Below, in pieces: positions 25,277 to 34,773 of a DNA stretch of 64,000 nucleotides; positions within the stretch are counted from its first letter, which is position 1, and every line of letters begins with the position of its first letter. Below the pieces are notes generated by a model. The model did not search any database. It had not been told where the DNA came from and worked only from the letters and a program-made list of their open reading frames with translations. Source of the stretch: Alkalibacillus flavidus (GTDB lineage Bacteria; Bacillota; Bacilli; Bacillales; Alkalibacillaceae); the NCBI RefSeq assembly GCF_040545925.1, contig NZ_JBEPMX010000006.1, positions 62,001 through 126,000 on the forward strand, read 5' to 3'. The translations under genes and the position numbers were made by a program.

Positions 25277-26182
25277 GTGGTGGATCAAACAGCGAATGTC
25301 ATGAACAATCTTGCATCGAATGACAATTCCCAAATTGACTTCTGTAACTTACTTAATAAACCTGTCGAAATATATTTTTTCGTCGACCCATTGTGTCCAG
25401 AATGTTGGTCGTTCGAGCCCTACATCAAAAAATTAGCGATGGAATACGGTTGCTATTTTAAACTGCGAACGATTATTACAGGAAAATCGACGGATATGAA
25501 CATTTCATCGTTCAACCGATCGGATAACTTACAATATTCTTGGCGTAAATTGTCGCGGCGAACAGGGATGAATTGTGATGATGCGATTTCCGAAAACAAT
25601 CCCGTTTCATCTCCCCTCTTAACGTCGCTTGCTATTAAAGCAGCTGAATTACAAGGTCACCGTTTAAGTACTGACTTTTTACGGAAGCTGCGCGAATACT
25701 TATTTCTCGATCAACAGAACATCTCAGATGAATCGGTTTTATTAGAAGTGGCTGACAAAGTCAATTTGGACGTTGATGAATTTTATCACGATTTATATTC
25801 ACACACGGCAAAGAAGGCACTACAATGTGACATTCACGTTGCGCAAGAGATGGGGGTTGAACAAACACCATCCATCGTCTTATTTAATAGACAAGAAGCA
25901 GAAGACGGCCTTAAAGTATCCGGCCTTTACGATTACGACTCATACGTTAAAGCATTATTCGAAGTGATGGGGCGCGCTGCTCGTCCTACAGTGAAACCTG
26001 AATTAATTGATTTCTTATCCCATTTTAAATTTGTGGCTTCAAAAGAAATCGAAGTCGTCTTTGACTGGAGCGAAGAAAAAACGGAGCGCGAGTTGAAAAA
26101 ACTTCAACTGACCCGCAAAGTTGAACGGATTCCGGTTAAATACGGTACGTTTTGGAAATATATCGAAAACGAACAAGCATAA
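25277..26182 (+). CDS. spxH: ClpXP adaptor protein YjbH (SpxH)
   Basis: A 301-residue DsbA-fold protein with a CPEC active-site-like motif in FVDPLCPECWSFEP near residue 38. The later part GVEQTPSIVLFNR is the cis-proline loop region. In B. subtilis YjbH delivers Spx to ClpXP; the spx gene lies at 33.2 kb here. GTG at 25277 follows AAAGGGGAAT. It forms a likely operon with the globin gene. The CxxC suggests redox sensitivity, known for this family. Confidence 0.92.
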   Translation: MVDQTANVMNNLASNDNSQIDFCNLLNKPVEIYFFVDPLCPECWSFEPYIKKLAMEYGCYFKLRTIITGKSTDMNISSFNRSDNLQYSWRKLSRRTGMNCDDAISENNPVSSPLLTSLAIKAAELQGHRLSTDFLRKLREYLFLDQQNISDESVLLEVADKVNLDVDEFYHDLYSHTAKKALQCDIHVAQEMGVEQTPSIVLFNRQEAEDGLKVSGLYDYDSYVKALFEVMGRAARPTVKPELIDFLSHFKFVASKEIEVVFDWSEEKTERELKKLQLTRKVERIPVKYGTFWKYIENEQA

Positions 26183-26230
26183 TAGACGGAAAAGCACCAT
26201 ATGATGAGTATCAAAAAGGAAGCGATAATA

Positions 26231-26404
26231 ATGATTCGACTTCTATTTTGGTTGATACTGATTATAGGTGCTTTTTTATTGCATACACTCGGGATGATGC
26301 AGCTCATCCCCCGTCTCATTACGATGCCTTTTTTATTTATCATTCTGTTTTTATGTATTGCCTCCATCACCCAAAAACATTCCCCCCGCCAATTTTTGAA
26401 ATAA
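26231..26404 (+). CDS. Small two-helix membrane protein, 57 aa
   Basis: ATG at 26231 follows AAAAAGGAAG. Two hydrophobic helices (MIRLLFWLILIIGAFLLHTLG and TMPFLFIILFLCIASI) are joined by a short turn, with a basic tail. The stop codon TAA is supplied by the first unit of repeat array B3, so the last residues QFLK are encoded in the array. Function unknown. It follows yjbH by 48 bp and may be co-transcribed. Confidence 0.6.
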   Translation: MIRLLFWLILIIGAFLLHTLGMMQLIPRLITMPFLFIILFLCIASITQKHSPRQFLK

Positions 26405-26490
26405 CTCGGGGAACTTATTAAATAATTGATGAAACTTATCTCATAAGTCTAGCGACTTATGAGATAAGTTCCTCTACTTTTGAAATAAAT
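26392..26490. repeat. Family B 21-bp phased array, 5 units (array B3)
   Basis: Units at 26392, 26413, 26434, 26455 and 26476, exactly 21 bp apart. ACTTATCTCATAAGT and ACTTATGAGATAAGT are perfect dyads around a 3-bp centre. The first unit overlaps the end of the 57-aa gene. The array lies between convergent genes, next to the pepF terminator. Confidence 0.92.
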
Positions 26491-26502
26491 CCAAAGCGAA
26501 TG

Positions 26503-26534
26503 AAAAAGCAGGTGGCTAACGCCACCTGCTTTTC
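26503..26534 (-). terminator. Terminator of pepF (bidirectional)
   Basis: AGCAGGTGGC / GCCACCTGCT stem with a 4-nt loop, A run on the left and T run on the right. Confidence 0.9.
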
Positions 26535-26535
26535 T

Positions 26536-28335
26536 CTATTCCTCTAACAACGCTTCAAATTCGTCTAATTTCGCCTCAAACACATCGAGTGCTTCTAAAA
26601 TCGGTGCTTTCGTCGTCATGTCGACGCCTGCTTTTTTCAGCACGTCAATTGGATCCTCACTGCTTCCTGCTTTTAAGAAATCTTTGAATTTCTCAACGGC
26701 AGGCTCGCCTTCGTCTAAAATCTTAGCCGCAAGCGCCGTCGCAGCTGAATAGCCTGTTGCATATTGATAGACGTAATACCCCATATAAAAATGCGGAATA
26801 CGCGCCCACTCTAAACCAATTTTCTCATCAACATGAACATTGTCACCGAAATATTGTTTATTCAAATCATAATAAAGCTCCGTTAACTTCTCAGCTGTTA
26901 GGGCTTCCCCACGCTGATCACGTTGGTGAATCTCATGCTCAAATTCAGCAAACATCGTCTGACGGAATACCGTCGCACGGAACCCTTCTAAGAAATTATT
27001 CAATAAATAAAGTCGTTTCTGCTTACTATCGAGCGTTTTCAATAAATAATCATTTAACAGCGCTTCATTCGCTGTCGACGCCACTTCAGCCACAAAAATC
27101 GAATAATTGCCGTAACGCGGTGCCTGATTTTGATGCGTGTAATAACTATGCAACGAGTGGCCAAGCTCATGCGCTAACGTAAACAAGTTATCGACATTAT
27201 CTTGCCAGTTCATTAAAATATACGGATTCGTCAAATAACCACCCGATGAATAAGCGCCGCTCCGTTTACCTTTCGTCTCTAACCAATCAATCCAACGCTC
27301 GTCATACCCTTTTTGCACGATCGACGTATACTCTTCACCTAGAGGGGCTAAACCTTTCAACACCCAATCCTTCGCTTCGTCAATCGTAACATCCATCTTT
27401 TCATCAACGAGTGGCGCATAAATATCATACATATGCAGCTCATCGACATTTAACATTTTCTTCTTAAGCGCCATGTAACGGTGCAGCGAAGGCAGACGAT
27501 CATGAATCGCTTCTAATAAGTTATCATACACGTCTTCTGGGATATTGTTCTTATCAAGCGCTGCTTCACGCGCAGAATTGTAATTTCGCGTTTTCGCAAA
27601 AAAGTTCGCCTTCTTCACCTGACCGCTAATTGTCGCTGAAAATGTGTTTTGATACTGGCCGAACGTATCGTACATCGCATCAAACGCCTGCTTTCGCACA
27701 TTTCGATCTTTTGAATCTAGAAAATCACGGAAACGCCCGTGCGATAATTGCGTCTCCTCCCCATTTTCATCCGTAATCGTCGGAAATTGAATGTCCGCAT
27801 TATTCAGCATGCCAAACGCATTGCCTGGCGTTTGCGTTACTTCGGATGCTTCAGCTAACAACGCCTCTTCTTTTTCCGATAACACATGTGGACGCGACTT
27901 CATAATATCGCGTAGCGTTTTCTCATAATGTTTTAATGCATCATTCTCGGCAATATATTGTTCAATCGTCGCGTCGTCCATCGCCAAAATCTCTGGTGTC
28001 ACATAACTAAACGCACTCATCATCTGCGTCACGAGCATTTTGGCACGTGCGTCTTGGTCCTGATACTGACTATTCGCCGTATCTTGGTCTGAACGCATAT
28101 GCGAATAAACGAACACTTTTTGCATCCGGATTTGAAAGTCGTCTTCTAATTGTAAAACCGCTAACAAGTTGTCCGATGAGTCCGCAATTTTGCCCTTATA
28201 TTCTGTAATCTTTGGCAATTCATCGTGCAAAGCTTGTAATGCTTCTTCCCATTCTTCATCTGTTTTAAAAATAGCTTCTAAATCCCACGTTAACTCTGTC
28301 GGGACTTCTTCACGTGTTTTTAATTCTGTTGCCAT
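26536..28335 (-). CDS. pepF: Oligoendopeptidase F
   Basis: A 599-residue M3-family zinc metallopeptidase. The active site LAHELGHSLHSYY (HExxH) is near residue 385 and the third ligand glutamate follows in FVAEVASTANEALLND about 25 residues later. N-terminal helical domain PTELTWDLEAIFKTDEEWE is typical. It cleaves short peptides in the cytosol. GAGGAGG precedes the ATG. In B. subtilis pepF follows coiA (yjbF-yjbG), as here, 77 bp downstream on the same strand. Confidence 0.96.
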   Translation of the reverse strand: MATELKTREEVPTELTWDLEAIFKTDEEWEEALQALHDELPKITEYKGKIADSSDNLLAVLQLEDDFQIRMQKVFVYSHMRSDQDTANSQYQDQDARAKMLVTQMMSAFSYVTPEILAMDDATIEQYIAENDALKHYEKTLRDIMKSRPHVLSEKEEALLAEASEVTQTPGNAFGMLNNADIQFPTITDENGEETQLSHGRFRDFLDSKDRNVRKQAFDAMYDTFGQYQNTFSATISGQVKKANFFAKTRNYNSAREAALDKNNIPEDVYDNLLEAIHDRLPSLHRYMALKKKMLNVDELHMYDIYAPLVDEKMDVTIDEAKDWVLKGLAPLGEEYTSIVQKGYDERWIDWLETKGKRSGAYSSGGYLTNPYILMNWQDNVDNLFTLAHELGHSLHSYYTHQNQAPRYGNYSIFVAEVASTANEALLNDYLLKTLDSKQKRLYLLNNFLEGFRATVFRQTMFAEFEHEIHQRDQRGEALTAEKLTELYYDLNKQYFGDNVHVDEKIGLEWARIPHFYMGYYVYQYATGYSAATALAAKILDEGEPAVEKFKDFLKAGSSEDPIDVLKKAGVDMTTKAPILEALDVFEAKLDEFEALLEE

Positions 28336-28412
28336 GATGCAACCTCCTCGTTAACCCCTATTTTTCTTACAATTCACTATTTTATAAAAGTTAATGCAGA
28401 ATGTAAAATAAA

Positions 28413-29597
28413 TTACTTCACATTTTCAGTTTGAGGTACATGGAACATCGTTTCAATCGCCTTCTCATCTAAGGCCAAAGCTTCATCCAATGTTTTTGGA
28501 AAGACAACGTCACTGACCTTTTCAAACTCTTTTGGCGAGGTCTTCGTCAACAATCCGAGTGTTTCAAGCGTATTCATATAATCATAAAGTGGGTGAATTG
28601 GTTGTCCAGGATAAGCTGACGTTAAACGATCGTGAAAGAAGACATCCATCATCCCAACAATATCTTGCCAATCGAATCGTTCACCAACTTCTAATTCATT
28701 AAAACAGTCAATAATGAACGACGTTTGCCATATATACACAGGTGTCTGATACACATGATAGTTAGCTGCAGGTAAGTAAATAGAGGAAGGTAAAAATTGC
28801 GGATGCAACGACTGACTGTACAAATAATTCATGTAGTCTCGTTCGACATCTGAATGAAATTGCCGCTGTTTCGAACGAAAGCGTTGTTTTTGTTTTAACC
28901 ATTGTCGTCCCGCTGTTTGATTTGATTGTGGAGCACGGTGAGCAAATAAATGTGGAAGTGACCAATTTGAAATCGGTTCATGCGAAGTTGTCGTAAATGC
29001 ATTGTGTTGGTGTATAAAATCCGTTTCGTGAATGTGTAGTGAATAATCGGCAGGATCGTAAGTGAAAAAACGAGGGGTTTTAGCATACGGTTCACTTAAT
29101 ATTGCCGTACGCATCGATGGGGTGACACGGTAAAATGACAGTTGATACGGTTTGCGGAAATTCGGCCCGAAAATCCAAATCGGTATAATCCCTTGTGACA
29201 TATAGCCTTCAGTACGCGCTAACAATTCATCAGCATCAATGGATGAGCATTGATATTCGAACGCGACATACGTATCTTTTACTTTCGTTAACACATCAGC
29301 GCGTTGGTCAATCGCCTTAATATATTGTTCGAGGTATACTGGATATTGTTGGCGAAATAACCACGTAGCTAAATGCATTTTCCCAGTCAAATGGGTTTCT
29401 GATTCGCCTGCACCATAATCACAAGATGCATCACGTTCATGAGCAAAATGAGGAATATTGATCGTGCCTGCCTTAAGCAATACAGGTGCCTCGCAAGCAG
29501 GACAAGTTAAACGTTCTTGCCTTAATGCGTCTAGTTTTTCTTTAGGTTGACTAAACGCGATCACAGCCTGTCCCTGTTCATTTAATGCTTTCAACAA
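28413..29597 (-). CDS. coiA: Competence protein CoiA
   Basis: A 394-residue CoiA-family protein. Its N-terminal zinc-ribbon-like part has LTCPACEAPVLLKAG and IPHFAHERDASCDYG. The nuclease-like core has ESETHLTGKMHLATWL and VAFEYQCSSIDADELLART (E-x-Q motif). CoiA promotes recombination of incoming DNA during transformation. The start is TTG at 29597; another TTG follows directly, so the exact start is uncertain by one codon. Lies between cls and pepF on one strand. Confidence 0.9.
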   Translation of the reverse strand: MLKALNEQGQAVIAFSQPKEKLDALRQERLTCPACEAPVLLKAGTINIPHFAHERDASCDYGAGESETHLTGKMHLATWLFRQQYPVYLEQYIKAIDQRADVLTKVKDTYVAFEYQCSSIDADELLARTEGYMSQGIIPIWIFGPNFRKPYQLSFYRVTPSMRTAILSEPYAKTPRFFTYDPADYSLHIHETDFIHQHNAFTTTSHEPISNWSLPHLFAHRAPQSNQTAGRQWLKQKQRFRSKQRQFHSDVERDYMNYLYSQSLHPQFLPSSIYLPAANYHVYQTPVYIWQTSFIIDCFNELEVGERFDWQDIVGMMDVFFHDRLTSAYPGQPIHPLYDYMNTLETLGLLTKTSPKEFEKVSDVVFPKTLDEALALDEKAIETMFHVPQTENVK

Positions 29598-29644
29598 TAG
29601 ACACCACTCCGTTTCATCATCTGATATAACTTGTCACCGCTGTC

Positions 29645-31159
29645 TTATAACAACGGTGACAATAAGCGAAATAGCGACTCCATCACACGTATGAAAATCG
29701 ATCGTTGATTAAATTGAGCTGGATCGATTTCATGTGATTCATTCAAATCACGCTGAAAATCTTCAACGAGTTTCACGGTGCTATCGGTACGGAATAAAAA
29801 CGCATTCACTTCAAAATTCAAATGAAAACTGCGCATATCCATGTTAGACGTGCCGATTGATGCTAATTCTTCATCGACAATCATAATCTTACTGTGCAAG
29901 AAACCACGGCCGTACTCATACACCGTCACACCCGCTTCCATCAATTCAGGATAATACGAGCGAGACGCGTAAAAGACAATTCGTTTATCCGGCACACTCG
30001 GCATGATTAAGCGCACGTCCACACCGCTTAAGCTCGCGACCTTCAACGCTGTCAAAATATCATCATCTGGAATAAAGTATGGTGACGCGATCCAGATTGA
30101 TTTTTTAGCCGAAATAATCATTGAGAAGTACAGTTTCTTAATGTTTTCCCACTGCGTATCAGGACCGTCAGCAATCATTTGCACACCGCCTGCCTGATTG
30201 TTCGTCACAACCATTTCAGGTGACAAGTAATTTTGCGTTAACAGCGATTCATTCGTTTCATAATACCAATCTTGCAAAAAGATTAATTGAAGCGTTCGTA
30301 CTGCCTCACCTCGAACGTATAAATGTGTGTCACGCCATTCGCCAAATTGCGCGGTACGGCCTAAATATTCATCACCAATATTTAAGCCACCCATAAACCC
30401 TTGTTCACCATCGACGACGACAATTTTACGATGGTTACGGAAATTAATTCGGTTTCCGATAAACGGGAGCTTAACTGGCGCAAACGCTTTAAGATGGACA
30501 CCAGCTTCACGTAAATCATGTTTATACCCTTCTGATAATTGCCAACTTCCGACCGCATCGTAAAGAAAACGAACTTCGACCCCTTCTTTCGCCTTCTCAA
30601 TTAAGATGTCTTTTATCTCTTGGCCGATCTCGTCATGCCTTACGATATAATACTCTAAATGGATATGATGGCGTGCCTCTTTTAACGCCTCAAGCAATTT
30701 CGAAAATTTTTCGGAACCATTCGTCAACACCCACGTATCAGATCCGAAAGATACCGGAGAGCTTCCTAAATGATGAGCCAAACGGAAGAACATCTTTTGG
30801 TGGTCCCCCATTTGATTAAGCTCTTCTTCTTGAATCGGTCGCTTCCCTTCAATTTTACTAAACGCTTCTTCGTCCTGTTCTTGTTTTTCATCGTAACGTT
30901 TTCGTTTTTGATAGTTACGTCCAAAAATTAAATAGAAGAAGAAGCCTAACACCGGAAACGCTGCGAATACTAAAATCCAATTAAGTGTTTGCGATGGATC
31001 GCGGTTTTCAATAAAAATAATAAAACCAATTAAAACAGCTGATATCGTCACAAAAAGAGAGAACGTCGTAATAATCCGACCTTCCCAAATGACGTACGAA
31101 AAATACCCGATTGCTACGACAATCGCGGTAAATACCAGCACCTGAATCCACTTCAGCAT
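29645..31159 (-). CDS. cls: Cardiolipin synthase
   Basis: A 504-residue phospholipase D-superfamily enzyme that joins phosphatidylglycerol molecules. Two N-terminal membrane helices fill residues 5-60, with the usual FPVLGFFFYLIFGRNY segment. Two HKD motifs are present: HRKIVVVDGEQGFMGG near residue 240 and HSKIMIVDEELASIGT near 420. The C-terminal SIFIRVMESLFRLLSPLL is typical. ATG at 31159 has AGAGAGG at somewhat long spacing. It lies upstream of coiA by 47 bp. Confidence 0.95.
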   Translation of the reverse strand: MLKWIQVLVFTAIVVAIGYFSYVIWEGRIITTFSLFVTISAVLIGFIIFIENRDPSQTLNWILVFAAFPVLGFFFYLIFGRNYQKRKRYDEKQEQDEEAFSKIEGKRPIQEEELNQMGDHQKMFFRLAHHLGSSPVSFGSDTWVLTNGSEKFSKLLEALKEARHHIHLEYYIVRHDEIGQEIKDILIEKAKEGVEVRFLYDAVGSWQLSEGYKHDLREAGVHLKAFAPVKLPFIGNRINFRNHRKIVVVDGEQGFMGGLNIGDEYLGRTAQFGEWRDTHLYVRGEAVRTLQLIFLQDWYYETNESLLTQNYLSPEMVVTNNQAGGVQMIADGPDTQWENIKKLYFSMIISAKKSIWIASPYFIPDDDILTALKVASLSGVDVRLIMPSVPDKRIVFYASRSYYPELMEAGVTVYEYGRGFLHSKIMIVDEELASIGTSNMDMRSFHLNFEVNAFLFRTDSTVKLVEDFQRDLNESHEIDPAQFNQRSIFIRVMESLFRLLSPLL

Positions 31160-31364
31160 AATGTCAAAGCCTCTCTTCCCCTCACGTTCACCCTTTTAAA
31201 ACACGTGATAATGTTAGCGTAAAGAATTTGTCACATATTTGCAACCAAACAAAAATCATGTCGATTGCGACTTATTCACAATATTTCCCTTTATTTTGAT
31301 TGGTTAAACGATTTTTCAGTTTTAAACAGTTAATCGCTCCGCTAACTAATTTTTTGCCTTCTTT
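31160..31364. other. Intergenic region upstream of cls
   Basis: AT-rich 205 bp that must hold the cls promoter. No clear -35/-10 pair, operator or reading frame is seen apart from the start of array B4 at its left edge. Confidence 0.4.
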
Positions 31365-31463
31365 ATTTATTAAATAACTCCCTTCAGTTTTGAAATAAAT
31401 GCATTCACTTATTTCAAAACTGTCCGCATTTATTTCATAAATACGTTTACTTATTTAATAAGT
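31365..31463. repeat. Family B 21-bp phased array, 5 units (array B4)
   Basis: Units at 31365, 31386, 31407, 31428 and 31449, exactly 21 bp apart, for example ATTTATTAAATAACT and ACTTATTTAATAAGT. It lies 14 bp beyond the mecA terminator. Confidence 0.92.
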
Positions 31464-31476
31464 GACAAACACGCAC

Positions 31477-31513
31477 AAAAAAAGCAAGCTTGCTAACTTA
31501 ACAAGCTTGCTTA
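31477..31513 (-). terminator. Terminator of mecA
   Basis: GCAAGCTTG / CAAGCTTGC stem with a 9-nt loop, followed on the minus strand by TTTTTTTG. Confidence 0.9.
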
Positions 31514-31517
31514 CACT

Positions 31518-32210
31518 TTAATCGAAATGCGTTCTCAACTGTTTCATCGCGTCTTCTTCAAAGACTTCGATGCCGTATTCAGTTAGGTAGTGCTTCGTCA
31601 TCGCAGACTCTTCGCCGAATTCAAGCAGGCGACTGATGTAATCTTCCTGCTCGTCTTCGCTTAAGAAACCATTCGGGAATCCGATATGAATGAAATATTG
31701 TCCGTCAAAAGCATACATACGGTCTGTAATAAAACGAGTATCAATGACCGATTGACTTAACGAAATCGCATCTTCTATATCATCAAACACGACCGTCAAT
31801 GTTAAATCGTCATCCAAGTGCTTCTTTTTTTTCTTCTTCGTCTTAGCTTCATTTGAATCATTTGATTCTTTCGAGAAGCTTTGATCCATAAAGTTTTCTA
31901 GCTCATGTGTGACGCTCTGGCTATTTGGATCATCAGCATCAGGTAACTCTAACTTATTACCGTCTTTTGAAATTTGTGCTTTTGTCACAACAATTTCTAA
32001 TCCTTTATCCATCGCTTGAACTTGAATCCATAACGGACCATCAACGCTAAAGTCTTCATGGTCATTCACTTCATCCATCATTTCCCAAAAGAGTTCTTCG
32101 CCTTTTTCACGATTATACCAAATATCTTCACGTGTAAACCCACGTTCTTCAATATCCTGATAAGATATATAAAATTTTAATGTGTTTTCATTAATTCTTT
32201 CTATTTCCAT
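31518..32210 (-). CDS. mecA: Adaptor protein MecA
   Basis: A 230-residue adaptor for ClpC. The N-terminal substrate-binding domain begins MEIERINENTLKFYISYQDIE. A linker near residues 110-132 contains a lysine run (KTKKKKKKH). The C-terminal ClpC-binding domain has LTLTVVFDDIEDAISLSQSV and ends IEVFEEDAMKQLRTHF. MecA targets ComK in B. subtilis. Single gene with its own terminator; faces terC. Confidence 0.95.
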   Translation of the reverse strand: MEIERINENTLKFYISYQDIEERGFTREDIWYNREKGEELFWEMMDEVNDHEDFSVDGPLWIQVQAMDKGLEIVVTKAQISKDGNKLELPDADDPNSQSVTHELENFMDQSFSKESNDSNEAKTKKKKKKHLDDDLTLTVVFDDIEDAISLSQSVIDTRFITDRMYAFDGQYFIHIGFPNGFLSEDEQEDYISRLLEFGEESAMTKHYLTEYGIEVFEEDAMKQLRTHFD

Positions 32211-32353
32211 TGTTTTTCCTCTCCCTTCTAACCTTTAATACATTTTGGGAAGGACTTACCCGTTTCGTCTTACTATAACCATACCCGAACATCGTCTTAT
32301 TCAATCATGTCATAAAGCATTTGTCTTAATCATAGTTTATGTTAAGTCCAATT

Positions 32354-32383
32354 CATTCGAAAATGCTTTCGAATGGCTTTTTC
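32354..32383 (+). terminator. Terminator-like hairpin in the terC upstream region
   Basis: CATTCGAAA (32354-32362) and TTTCGAATG (32367-32375) form a perfect 9-bp stem with a 4-nt loop, followed by GCTTTTTC. It lies 128 bp upstream of the terC start and about 140 bp from the mecA start. The region 32211-32510 has no other clear element; no gene is present. Confidence 0.65.
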
Positions 32384-32510
32384 AAATTCCATGTTTGCCC
32401 GAATCTGAAACAAGCTGTGCGACAATTCTTACAACGATGAATTCGTGTATTTAGTCCACTATTTTAAAACATATATCGCCATTTGTCACGTCATAAAAGG
32501 AGGTTTTTTC

Positions 32511-33188
32511 ATGGAATTTTTATTAGAATTCAATTGGGATCTCATAAAAGCCATTATTATCATTATTGGAATCGATTTAATACTAGGTAGTGATAATGCA
32601 ATCGTCATTGCCATGGCTAGTCGTAAACTCCCAGCAAACCTGCAACAGAAAGCCATTTTTCTTGGAACTGTCTTAGCGATTGCCTCCCGATTTATCCTCG
32701 CAACTATAGCGTTATTTTTATTAACCATGCCTTATGTTCAATTAATAGGCGGTCTATTGTTATTTTACATCGCCATTCAGTTATTACGCGAACAAGATGC
32801 TCACGATCCAACAGTCCAAAGCTCATCGACGTTACTCGGTGCTGTGAAAACGATCATTATCGCCGATGTCGTGATGAGTTTTGACAATGTGCTCGCTATT
32901 TCAGCTGCTGCAAATAATAACATGTATCTCATATTATTCGGTTTAATCGTATCAGTCCCACTAATCATATTCGGGAGTAAACTCATTTTACGTGCCATGC
33001 AACGTTTTCCAAGCATAATCTATATAGGGGCAATGCTACTGGCGTATACGAGTGCAGAACTGATGCTTAAAGAAGACAAGCTTCAAACCATTTGGACAAA
33101 CGTGCCTTACAATAGTCTTATTTGGCCCGCTTTTATTATGCTTGTCACATTAATGATAGGCTTTGTGTCAAGACATCGCCACATTTAA
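32511..33188 (+). CDS. TerC-family integral membrane protein (YjbE)
   Basis: A 225-residue TerC protein with seven predicted helices. Start MEFLLEFNWDLIK at 32511 follows AAAGGAGG; a longer frame upstream lacks such a site. The metal-binding acidic motifs are visible as GIDLILGSDNAIVIAMA near residue 20 and IIADVVMSFDNVLAISA near residue 115. Relatives export manganese, and in B. subtilis TerC proteins help metallate secreted enzymes. Same location beside mecA and spx as in B. subtilis yjbE. Confidence 0.9.
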   Translation: MEFLLEFNWDLIKAIIIIIGIDLILGSDNAIVIAMASRKLPANLQQKAIFLGTVLAIASRFILATIALFLLTMPYVQLIGGLLLFYIAIQLLREQDAHDPTVQSSSTLLGAVKTIIIADVVMSFDNVLAISAAANNNMYLILFGLIVSVPLIIFGSKLILRAMQRFPSIIYIGAMLLAYTSAELMLKEDKLQTIWTNVPYNSLIWPAFIMLVTLMIGFVSRHRHI

Positions 33189-33194
33189 AAAACG

Positions 33195-33230
33195 ACAAAA
33201 GCCGAACCAATCATCGCTGGTCCGGCTTTT
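33195..33230 (+). terminator. Terminator between terC and spx (bidirectional)
   Basis: AAAGCCGAACCA / TGGTCCGGCTTT stem with one mismatch, TTTT on the plus side and AAAA on the other. Confidence 0.85.
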
Positions 33231-33250
33231 CATTATATAACGCATAAATC

Positions 33251-33646
33251 TTAATTAACTAATCGTTTCGCTTCTTCTAATTGGAATGAACGTACATTAC
33301 GTGGTAAGAAACGACGAATTTCATCTTCGTTATACCCGACTTGTAGACGTTTATCATCCATAATAATCGGACGACGTAATAAGCCTGGGTTTTCTTGAAT
33401 TAGGTCAATCAAATCTTTAAGTGGCATTTGATCTAACCCTACATCTAATGTTTGGAACACTTTAGAACGTTTCGAGACAATCTCATCTGTTCCATCCTCT
33501 GTCATACGTAAAATCTCTTTGATTTCATCTTTTGACAATGTATCTGAGAAAATATTACGCTCTTCAAATGGAATCTCATGTTCCTCTAACCACGCTCTCG
33601 CTTTACGGCAAGACGTACAACTTGGTGATGTAAATAACGTTACCAT
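33251..33646 (-). CDS. spx: Redox-responsive transcriptional regulator Spx
   Basis: A 131-residue ArsC-fold regulator, identical in length to B. subtilis Spx. The start MVTLFTSPSCTSCRKARAWL at 33646 is chosen from AAAGGAGA spacing. The CTSC redox switch is at residues 10-13. The RPI motif is in LLRRPIIMDDKRLQVGYNEDEIRRFLPR, and the C-terminal degradation tail ends KRLVN. Spx binds the RNA polymerase alpha subunit under disulfide stress and is destroyed by ClpXP with YjbH, whose gene is also in this window. It has its own promoter 90 bp upstream. Confidence 0.97.
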   Translation of the reverse strand: MVTLFTSPSCTSCRKARAWLEEHEIPFEERNIFSDTLSKDEIKEILRMTEDGTDEIVSKRSKVFQTLDVGLDQMPLKDLIDLIQENPGLLRRPIIMDDKRLQVGYNEDEIRRFLPRNVRSFQLEEAKRLVN

Positions 33647-33737
33647 GCCATTCACTCTCCTTTTATCGGCTTAAGACATGAAACAAATCAATTAAAATTG
33701 ATATTAATTTAGAATCAATCTAATCTAACTTAATTTG

Positions 33738-33766
33738 ATTATACAACAAAAGTATGTAATTGAAAA
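33738..33766 (-). promoter_or_regulatory. Sigma-A promoter candidate of spx
   Basis: On the minus strand TTTTCA, a 17-bp spacer and a perfect TATAAT, about 90 bp upstream of the spx start. Confidence 0.65.
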
Positions 33767-34063
33767 GAGGTCTCAATTAGTTTTTCAAGAAATAGGCACA
33801 TTTTAACTTTTGTCTTATTCATGGTTTTCCCGTTCAGGAAAAATTTAAACATGTATTTCCGACATTTTTTATTTTAAATTCAAAAGAACATCCGAAAATA
33901 CGTTCGCTTTTAATTCATTTTAACACAGAAAAGCATGTATTTATAGTCCTTTTTAATTACAATTTGATTACAAGCTACCTCGAATCGGAATAACTTTAGT
34001 CGTAGTATGGCATGGTATAAGATGAGTGTCTGTTAAACACATCACAAAATCGACATTCTAACA
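33767..34063. other. AT-rich region between yjbC and spx
   Basis: About 300 bp with no gene. spx of B. subtilis has several promoters, and further promoters may lie here, but I see no clear second -10/-35 pair, no repeat array and no strong hairpin. Confidence 0.4.
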
Positions 34064-34092
34064 AAAAACAGGCCACGCCTTGTGACCTGTTC
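34064..34092 (-). terminator. Terminator of yjbC
   Basis: ACAGGTCAC / GTGGCCTGT stem on the minus strand followed by TTTTTTG. In B. subtilis yjbC and spx are co-transcribed; the hairpin here suggests they are at least partly separate. Confidence 0.8.
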
Positions 34093-34096
34093 TCAC

Positions 34097-34687
34097 CTAT
34101 ACCCCTTTAGGTTCTTTTAATGCATCAAATAAATCTTCTTTCTCCTCTTGGTCAATCGTCAATACTTCTTCAACTGGCTGATACGATTCGCCGTATAGTT
34201 CTTCATCTTTGTACGTATGAATTTCTTCATATAATGTACGCATCTGTTCATAAATCATATCTTCTGACGCTTCGTTTGGCGACCAATATAAAATTTCTAA
34301 CGTATTCAATTCATTTGTCGCAAGTGAGCGGCGCGTATAACCGATTGATTGCGCGTGCTCGAACCCTTCACGTTGATAGAAGCGTAACCGTTTCGCTGTG
34401 TCTGTGTCGTCATAATCGACCGGTTCCACTTCTAAAATAATTGGCTTACCGCTTTCTTTTAATTGATCTAGCAATTTCTGGCCCATTCCTTGCCCGCGCG
34501 CTTTCGGCGAGACGTACACATAATCAATAAAAATAAACGCATCAAATTCTGCATACATCATGACGTGGTGTTCGCCTTCGTCTTTATAATAAACGTCGCT
34601 TCGTTCTTTTAATAACCGTTCCATATGTTCCTTTGATTTCATTTCTTCGACCGGAAAGTATTCATTTAACTTTTCATACCAGTTCAT
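34097..34687 (-). CDS. yjbC: GNAT-family acetyltransferase YjbC
   Basis: A 196-residue GNAT protein. MNWYEKLNEYFPVEEMKS at 34687 follows AAGGAG; the longer frame has no site. The acetyl-CoA motif VSPKARGQGMGQKLLDQLKE is near residues 60-79. An acidic C-terminal extension (about 135-196) is present. In B. subtilis yjbC lies directly upstream of spx and is induced by stress; the substrate is unknown. Confidence 0.88.
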   Translation of the reverse strand: MNWYEKLNEYFPVEEMKSKEHMERLLKERSDVYYKDEGEHHVMMYAEFDAFIFIDYVYVSPKARGQGMGQKLLDQLKESGKPIILEVEPVDYDDTDTAKRLRFYQREGFEHAQSIGYTRRSLATNELNTLEILYWSPNEASEDMIYEQMRTLYEEIHTYKDEELYGESYQPVEEVLTIDQEEKEDLFDALKEPKGV

Positions 34688-34773
34688 ACATCTGCTCCTT
34701 CTTTGGTTTGGTTTAAATTTTCCTCGTTCGTTCATATCCACTCTTCATTATAAAGTTTTCGGAAAAAGCTGTT

